64,000 bases of DNA from Flavobacterium sandaracinum (GTDB lineage Bacteria > Bacteroidota > Bacteroidia > Flavobacteriales > Flavobacteriaceae), in NCBI RefSeq assembly GCF_004349135.1, contig NZ_SMFN01000003.1, positions 217,322 through 281,321 on the forward strand. The letters are read 5' to 3'. Below are positions 59,154 to 64,000 of this stretch, piece after piece. The translations under genes were made by a program, and so were the position numbers. The notes below the pieces were generated by a model. That model was not told the origin of the DNA and ran no database searches. It was given only the letters and a program-made list of their open reading frames with translations. Every line of letters begins with the position of its first letter. Position 1 is the stretch's first letter.

Positions 59154-61976
59154 TTACAAGTCAAATTTTAAACCGAAGTTATATCTAGCTTGATAATATT
59201 CCATTTGCATGGTTCGTGAGGCTATGCCTTGATAGTAACGTAATGGCTGGTTGGTTAAATTATTTGCTTCGGCGAAAATACGTATTTTGTCAGTTATTTT
59301 ATAAGAAGCATTGGCATCTAAGAACAACTGTTCGCCGTAATATCGGTCTTCAAAAGCATTACCGCCCAATTCATCTAAATAATTTGCTGTATAATTAAGA
59401 GAAACACGTGCAGAGAATCTTTTATTTTCCCAAGATAATGACCCGTTAAACATGTGAGGAGCACTGCCTGGCAAAGTTACGTTGGTTCTTTCCTCCCCAT
59501 CAGAATTTGTTATTCCTTTAGCATCTGACTCGGTAAATGTATAATTTAAATATATTCCTAACCCCTTGAAAAACGTGCCTGGAATAAAGTCTAATTGTCT
59601 TTGTAAAGCTATCTCAAAGCCATAAACTCCCACACTTTCACCATTTCTTTGTTGTGTTAATCCCCAATTACCCGGATTTGTTGTAGGAATAGGATTTAGT
59701 TGACCTGGAAAATCTTGTGCAAATTCAGCATTAGTATATTGATTATCACGATACGTATAAATGAAGTCATTTAAGTTTTTATGAAAAATGCCTCCAGATA
59801 ATAAACCTACTGATTTATAATATTTTTCAATCATTAAATCAAAATTATACGCATAAGTTGCTTTTAAATTCGGATTTCCAGCAACGATTTCAGAATCATC
59901 ATCTGGAATAACACTAATAAATGGTGATAAGTCATAATAATTTGGTCTTGCTAACGAAGTTGTAAAAGCTGCTCTATATATCCAATCATTTTTGCCATTG
60001 TACTTGAATGCCAAACTTGGCAATACATTTGTGTAGGAATTCGTGTTGTTTACTTCGCCAACTAAATCTTCTTCGTCTTCCACATAATTTGCCGTATAGT
60101 CAATGTTTGTATTTTCCAGACGTACGCCAACAATCATGGATAAGTTTGCATTAAAATCTTGATCCCACCGAATGTAAGTTGCATAAATATCTTCTTTTGC
60201 TTTGTAATTCAATGCTAAATATTCACTAGGAATATCTTCTTTATCAAATAGTGCTGCATTATTTAAATTTAAACCACCTAGAGAAGTATTGCTTGCAAAC
60301 GTTCCAGGTATATACTGTGAACCTGCTTGCCAATCTTCTCCACCATAAAAGCTAGTTGGAATTTCATTCAAATTTCCGAACGCTGTGATAGGCGCATATT
60401 CAAAAAAAGTGTTGTCTCTTTTTTTGTCTTTAATTCTGGCACGTACCCCAAATCGAATTCGTCCTTTTTGTTCATTTATTAGTGAAAAAGGCAATCTGAA
60501 GTTTAATTTTGCTCCTAATTCAGATTCTTCCGTGTAATTGTCGTTTTCTGAAAGCGTTCTAAACCTGAAATCTTCAGCTGCATCAGCACCGGGAGACGTA
60601 AGCAAAGGAAAACGGGTGTCAGACAAATCTTGGTTAATATCTAAACCTCTATTCTGGTATTCAATATAACGCTCTCCTGGTCTGTCTTCGCTGGCTTGTG
60701 CATAATTTACTGCCCAATCCATATCTAGTTTTGAACTTAAAAGGTGTTCTCCTCCTATTGCATAGTTTTGTACAACTTGTCGTTCTAAACGAGCATTTTT
60801 ATTGTCTTCAATACCTCCTTTTGTTTGTCTTCTAACATCACCTTCAAAACCAATGATGTCATCATTTGCATCATAAACTGGATCAATACCTCTAAATCTT
60901 GTGCGGTAACGATTTTCAAAATCATCCCTAAAATTGTACATCGCATTCACATAAATGGAATTGCTTTCATTAAACTTGTAATCTGTTGCAAGTGCAAATG
61001 AATTACGAATACGTTGTACATCATATTTTCTTACATCGTATTCTTCCATATACGCCTGGTTTTTTTCACCCTCTACCCAAACGCCTTCTACATTATCAGA
61101 TCCAAAATTATTATTGTTATACGAGGTACTAAAAACCACCCCTAATTTTTTCTCTAAAAATCGGTTTCCATATACAAAACCAGCGGTGTAATTTCCTTTA
61201 TCTCTTATTGGACTGTATCCACCCGCAAGAGTTGCTGAAATTCGCTGTCCGTTTGGTGTTGCACGAGTAATTAAATTAACAGAACCCCCAATAGCATCTG
61301 CATCCATATCGGAAGTAAGCGTTTTGTTCACTTCAATAGTAGAAATCATATCTGCTGGAATCAAGTCCATTTGAACATTTCTGTTATCGCCTTCTGCTGA
61401 AGGTATTCTATCTCCGTTTAATGTTACTGAGTTCAAATTCGGTGCTAGACCTCTTATAATAATATTTCTTGCTTCTCCTTGGTCATTTTGCATCGTAATA
61501 CCAGGCACTCTTTTCAACGCATCTCCAATATTCGCATCGGGAAAACGACCCACTTGATCGGAAGAAATTACATTAGTAATGTTTTTATTGGTTTTTTGTT
61601 GGTTGAGAGCTTTGGCTTGTCCTCTCAAACGATCACCAATAACTACCACTTCCTTTAATTGATCATTCCCAGGAATCAAAATAAATTTTACAGAGACATT
61701 TTTGTTGCTTTCAACAGTTACGGTCTGCTTTTGTGTTTGATACCCTATGTAAGTAATCTCAATTTCATAGATTCCTGTAGGTACGTTTAAAAATTCAAAT
61801 ACTCCATTTTGATCGGAAGTAGTGTATATATTTCCAACGTTTAATTTTAGAGTTGCTCCTGGAAGCGAGAATCCTTGCTCACTTTCCTTGACTTTTCCTG
61901 ATAGTATCCCCGATCCTTGTGCATATAGGGCACTCGAAAAAAGTAAAATAATTGTTAATAGTACTAATTTTTTCAT
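59154..61976 (-). CDS. TonB-dependent receptor of the phosphatase/phytase operon
   Basis: A 940-residue receptor. Signal peptide ends SSALYAQG; carboxypeptidase-like domain residues about 24-110 (LSGKVKESEQGFSLPGATLK, GVFEFLNVPTGIYEIEITYI); plug with NVISSDQVGRFPDANIGDAL, RVPGITMQNDQGEARNIIIR, GLAPNLNSVTLNGDRIPSAE and MDADAIGGSVNLITR, a TIGR01782-like type; barrel to the end (YQARYNFGLKFDL). No STN domain and no SusD. The downstream phosphatase and phytase suggest an organic phosphate or phytate-type cargo, which is an inference from context only. Confidence 0.92.
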   Translation of the reverse strand: MKKLVLLTIILLFSSALYAQGSGILSGKVKESEQGFSLPGATLKLNVGNIYTTSDQNGVFEFLNVPTGIYEIEITYIGYQTQKQTVTVESNKNVSVKFILIPGNDQLKEVVVIGDRLRGQAKALNQQKTNKNITNVISSDQVGRFPDANIGDALKRVPGITMQNDQGEARNIIIRGLAPNLNSVTLNGDRIPSAEGDNRNVQMDLIPADMISTIEVNKTLTSDMDADAIGGSVNLITRATPNGQRISATLAGGYSPIRDKGNYTAGFVYGNRFLEKKLGVVFSTSYNNNNFGSDNVEGVWVEGEKNQAYMEEYDVRKYDVQRIRNSFALATDYKFNESNSIYVNAMYNFRDDFENRYRTRFRGIDPVYDANDDIIGFEGDVRRQTKGGIEDNKNARLERQVVQNYAIGGEHLLSSKLDMDWAVNYAQASEDRPGERYIEYQNRGLDINQDLSDTRFPLLTSPGADAAEDFRFRTLSENDNYTEESELGAKLNFRLPFSLINEQKGRIRFGVRARIKDKKRDNTFFEYAPITAFGNLNEIPTSFYGGEDWQAGSQYIPGTFASNTSLGGLNLNNAALFDKEDIPSEYLALNYKAKEDIYATYIRWDQDFNANLSMIVGVRLENTNIDYTANYVEDEEDLVGEVNNTNSYTNVLPSLAFKYNGKNDWIYRAAFTTSLARPNYYDLSPFISVIPDDDSEIVAGNPNLKATYAYNFDLMIEKYYKSVGLLSGGIFHKNLNDFIYTYRDNQYTNAEFAQDFPGQLNPIPTTNPGNWGLTQQRNGESVGVYGFEIALQRQLDFIPGTFFKGLGIYLNYTFTESDAKGITNSDGEERTNVTLPGSAPHMFNGSLSWENKRFSARVSLNYTANYLDELGGNAFEDRYYGEQLFLDANASYKITDKIRIFAEANNLTNQPLRYYQGIASRTMQMEYYQARYNFGLKFDL

Positions 61977-62005
61977 AGTTAGTTTTCTGTTTTAAAAAGT
62001 TCTTG

Positions 62006-62033
62006 CAAAACTATTTGGAAATAAAAAAACAAA
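62006..62033 (-). promoter_or_regulatory. promoter of the TonB receptor-phosphatase-phytase operon
   Basis: On the minus strand TTTG, 16 bp, TAGTTTTG (62006-62013), 30 bp before the ATG. No PHO box was recognised nearby. Confidence 0.55.
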
Positions 62034-62404
62034 AGTTACTACAAGGTCAATTTACCTATTAGAAATATTAAATTATTACAATAGTACTTAGCTGAAAGTA
62101 AAATTAAAATCAAATTATTACTCAAATTCATTAATTTTACACCTCCAAAAGTTAAGAATGTGTTAATGAAATGTATTAACAAATAAACATTTTAGCAACC
62201 AATTGTAAACAAATTGTTTCATGTGCTTATTCCTCCTCTTTCAAAAATTCGCAATTGAAGAAAAACTATAAAAAGATCTGGATAAGGGCAATCAAATTGG
62301 TTTAATCATCGGTTCTTTTCTACCTATTGTGGTAGTTGTGGGAATTACTTATTAGATCTTAAGCAGCCCAAAAAAAGTAAAAATTAGTGTCAATTGATAC
62401 CTAT

Positions 62405-62867
62405 ATGCTTAAATATTTATCACTCAAAATAATAGAATTAACAAAAAGTTTAGCTTTGAAACCGGTCATGTTTTTAACGAATACGGTAGCAAGTGCAAAA
62501 TATACATGGTCGTAGTTAAAAACTATCGGTAACCGTCATTGGAACTCCAATTGAATAACAAACAAGTATAAAATTTAGAATGGTGATTGATTTTGGTGAT
62601 TTGAAAAAATTATAAAAGAAGAAGTTTTCGATCAATTTGATCACGCTATCAATTAAATCAAAATACCCCAAAAATCGAATTGGCAAATGAATTAAAAGTA
62701 GAAACCATAACGTTATTTTTAAAATATTCCCAACCTAATAGCGAGAATATGCTAGTGGATTTTGATAAAAAATCAAAGCTTGTTTTCCACAAAAATTTAA
62801 TTTGTTTTCGTTAAAACTACAAGAAAGGGAAACTTCATTTGCGGAATGATTTACTTCCGATAACTAA
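62405..62867 (+). pseudogene. 6-carboxytetrahydropterin synthase (QueD/PTPS-like) pseudogene
   Basis: Recognised across frame changes: FSFETGHVFNEYGSKCK, then IHGRS (usual HGHS), KLSVTVIGTPIE, MVIDFGDLKK, IKEEVFDQFDHAI (metal/catalytic DHA), NTPKIELANELKV, NSENMLVDFDKK and, in the last frame, SLKLQERETSFAE-stop-FTSDN then TAA. That order is the order of the QueD/6-pyruvoyl-tetrahydropterin synthase family (CxxxHGH, DFxDLK, DHA, SEN, LxET). At least four indels and several stops break it. The active protein would make the queuosine precursor carboxy-tetrahydropterin. Confidence 0.8.
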
Positions 62868-63049
62868 ATACTTCCCATTAAACCTAAAAATTATTATTTT
62901 TAACCAAATTCATTCCGCATACATTTAAGTTTTTGGAAACAAAGAAAAAGGTTTTATTTTGTCGATTAAATGATCCTAGGAAGTGGAACCCTAGCTTTTG
63001 AAATGTTTATAGTCTTGCAAACTTATAATCTATTAGAAAATCTCTTCTA

Positions 63050-63240
63050 TTTCCAAATTCTCTACAAACGCAAGATTCCTATATCGACTTACTGAAGTTT
63101 TATTACCTAAGATTATTGTTGAATATTAAGAATTAACATCCTTTGAAAAAGCACAAGAAATACCTCATATTTATTTAAAGGAGATTAAGAAACATTCCTA
63201 AAAATTGGGGAAATATCGAAGATTTCTTAATCTAGCTATC
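63050..63240 (+). mobile_element. ISAon1-type transposase relic, copy A
   Basis: After a stretch that matches the front of copy C (TTTCCAAATTCT), the read LLPKIIVEY-stop-ELTSFEKAQEIPHIYLKEIKKHS resembles the N-terminal region of ISAon1-type transposases. Stop codons show it is dead. Confidence 0.6.
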
Positions 63241-63277
63241 AAAATAACAAGCTTTGGACAATTAAATAAAACTCGTA

Positions 63278-63412
63278 AAACTTATACTTCCTGAATTACT
63301 TGTAGAGCACTTTGATTTGGTAAATACTAAAATTGAGCAAGAAAAAATGCATCTATTTTTTGAAGAAAAAACGGATCAATACATATTATTGTGGGGAAAT
63401 ATTAAAAAATAG
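63278..63412 (+). mobile_element. ISAon1-type transposase relic, copy B
   Basis: KLILPELLVEHFDLVNTKIE then QEKMHLFFEEKTDQYI: another, different N-terminal fragment of the same transposase type, ending at a stop. No catalytic domain. Confidence 0.55.
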
Positions 63413-63421
63413 ATATTTGTC

Positions 63422-64000
63422 TTTCCAAATTCTATCAAATACAATAGTCCTACAGCGAACTAATCAAGTTATTATTACCTGAAATCATTGTTGACTATTT
63501 TAAATTAACTTCTTATAAAAAGGAAGAAGAGATACTGCATTTGTATTTGCAGGAGATTAATTCCATTCCTAAAGAATACAGAGCGTTTAAATTAAGTTCA
63601 AAAGGCTTCTTTGATGAGACAGCGTTCAAGATTTTCCTATTGGTGGACATCAAGTATATCTTCATATTACTCGAAGAAGATGGCTAAACGAAGACACAGG
63701 AAAAGTGGTTTTTAGAGATTGGAATTTAGTAGCGGACGGAACTCGTGTAACACAGGAGTTTGCGTCTTTTTTAAAAGAGATCAATAGATTCCAGCCCAAA
63801 TGACTGTAGTGCTATCGCCTCTTTCTATGGGGTTTCTGGAAGGAATTTGCAATATCAGTACAAAGATTACTTAAGTGATTTTAAAGCATGGAAACAAAAG
63901 TCGCATGCTAAACAATGGCTTGTTTTTCCTGAAAACATTGGGAAACGTTTATCAATAGATGAGACATCCCTCTCCAATGGCGAACTCTATACTATTGTGA
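63422..64000 (+). mobile_element. ISAon1-type transposase, copy C (broken, runs off the window)
   Basis: N-terminal region KLLLPEIIVDYFKLTSYKKE, SIPKEYRAFKLSSKGFFDE; then a one-base loss; then SVQDFPIGGHQVYLHITRRR, WNLVADGTRVTQEFASFLKE and INRFQPK-stop; then, in the next frame, NDCSAIASFYGVSGRNLQYQ, KQWLVFPENIGKRLSIDETS (first catalytic Asp in SIDET) and LSNGELYTIV at the edge. The type has two ORFs; CCCAAATGA at the ORF1/ORF2 junction may be a programmed frameshift site, while the break near 63619 looks like a mutation. The catalytic part resembles DDE_Tnp_ISL3. Confidence 0.75.

Larger units (their letters stand above)
61977..64000. other. 2-kb decay zone with pseudogene and IS relics
   Basis: No intact gene. 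61977-62220 is promoter and AT-rich filler. 62275-62355 has a short read with a membrane-like segment (GLIIGSFLPIVVVVGIT) that ends at a stop. 62405-62867 is a QueD-like pseudogene. 63050-64000 holds transposase relics. Confidence 0.7.

Noticed and set aside
52946..61976. Reading the phosphate block as a polysaccharide utilisation locus
   Set aside because: No SusD gene and no glycoside hydrolase; enzymes are all phosphatases.
62275..62355. A short membrane-peptide gene (GLIIGSFLPIVVVVGIT)
   Set aside because: No start codon with a ribosome-binding site in a sensible place, a stop shortly before and after, and decayed surroundings.

Overview
The window comes from a Flavobacterium-like member of the Bacteroidota. 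The evidence is consistent across it: low GC, many Bacteroidota-type promoters (TAnnTTTG about 20-50 bp before starts), TonB-dependent receptors with carboxypeptidase-like N-terminal domains, a FecI/FecR/STN-receptor set, DUF4249 and DUF5723 proteins, DUF3276 (PUR-alpha-like), a long NusB, PafA-type alkaline phosphatase and a monomeric isocitrate dehydrogenase. No database could be searched; product names rest on motifs and family knowledge.

Layout. 1-3.7 kb: envelope proteins of unknown role, an HMG-CoA lyase-like protein and pyrD. 3.8-17.3 kb: housekeeping and small-operon genes (pepT, a Lys/Ala-rich histone H1-like protein, yajC, nusB, leucine dehydrogenase, an ABC exporter, a PUR protein, a CsaA-like protein, an alpha/beta hydrolase, a cyclophilin-FKBP fusion, a secreted M14 peptidase). 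17.9-22.1 kb: trmD and rplS separated by a four-helix-bundle (S23-type) gene inside GAGACTGA-rich repeats, then icd. 22.3-33.3 kb: a TonB receptor with DUF4249 lipoprotein, thiamine pyrophosphokinase, RlmF carrying an unusual GC-rich in-frame insert, and a sigma/anti-sigma/transducer-receptor set. 33.4-43.6 kb: uvrB, an outer-membrane protein, a TerB-like protein, an esterase / dipeptide epimerase / KAPA-synthase-like set, DUF1456, an NAD(P)-binding protein, a small plug-like secreted protein and SelO. 43.8-52.8 kb: sucC, gltBD, lysA. 52.9-62 kb: phosphate scavenging, with a PhoA-type and a PafA-type alkaline phosphatase convergent, then a TonB receptor / acid phosphatase / beta-propeller phytase operon.

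56.1-57.0 kb and 62.0-64.0 kb are decaying DNA. The first holds a tRNA-Leu(TAA) and a degenerate tRNA-Asp-like sequence. The second holds a previously hidden pseudogene of a 6-carboxytetrahydropterin synthase (QueD-like) followed by three stacked relics of ISAon1-type transposase N-terminal regions, the last running off the window.

The most useful second looks are the RlmF in-frame insert, the QueD pseudogene and stacked IS relics, the tRNA-Asp relic, the long palindromic intergenic element near 25.6 kb, the S23-type insertion between trmD and rplS, and the phosphorus-acquisition block. I saw no CRISPR array, prophage or clear novel defence system.
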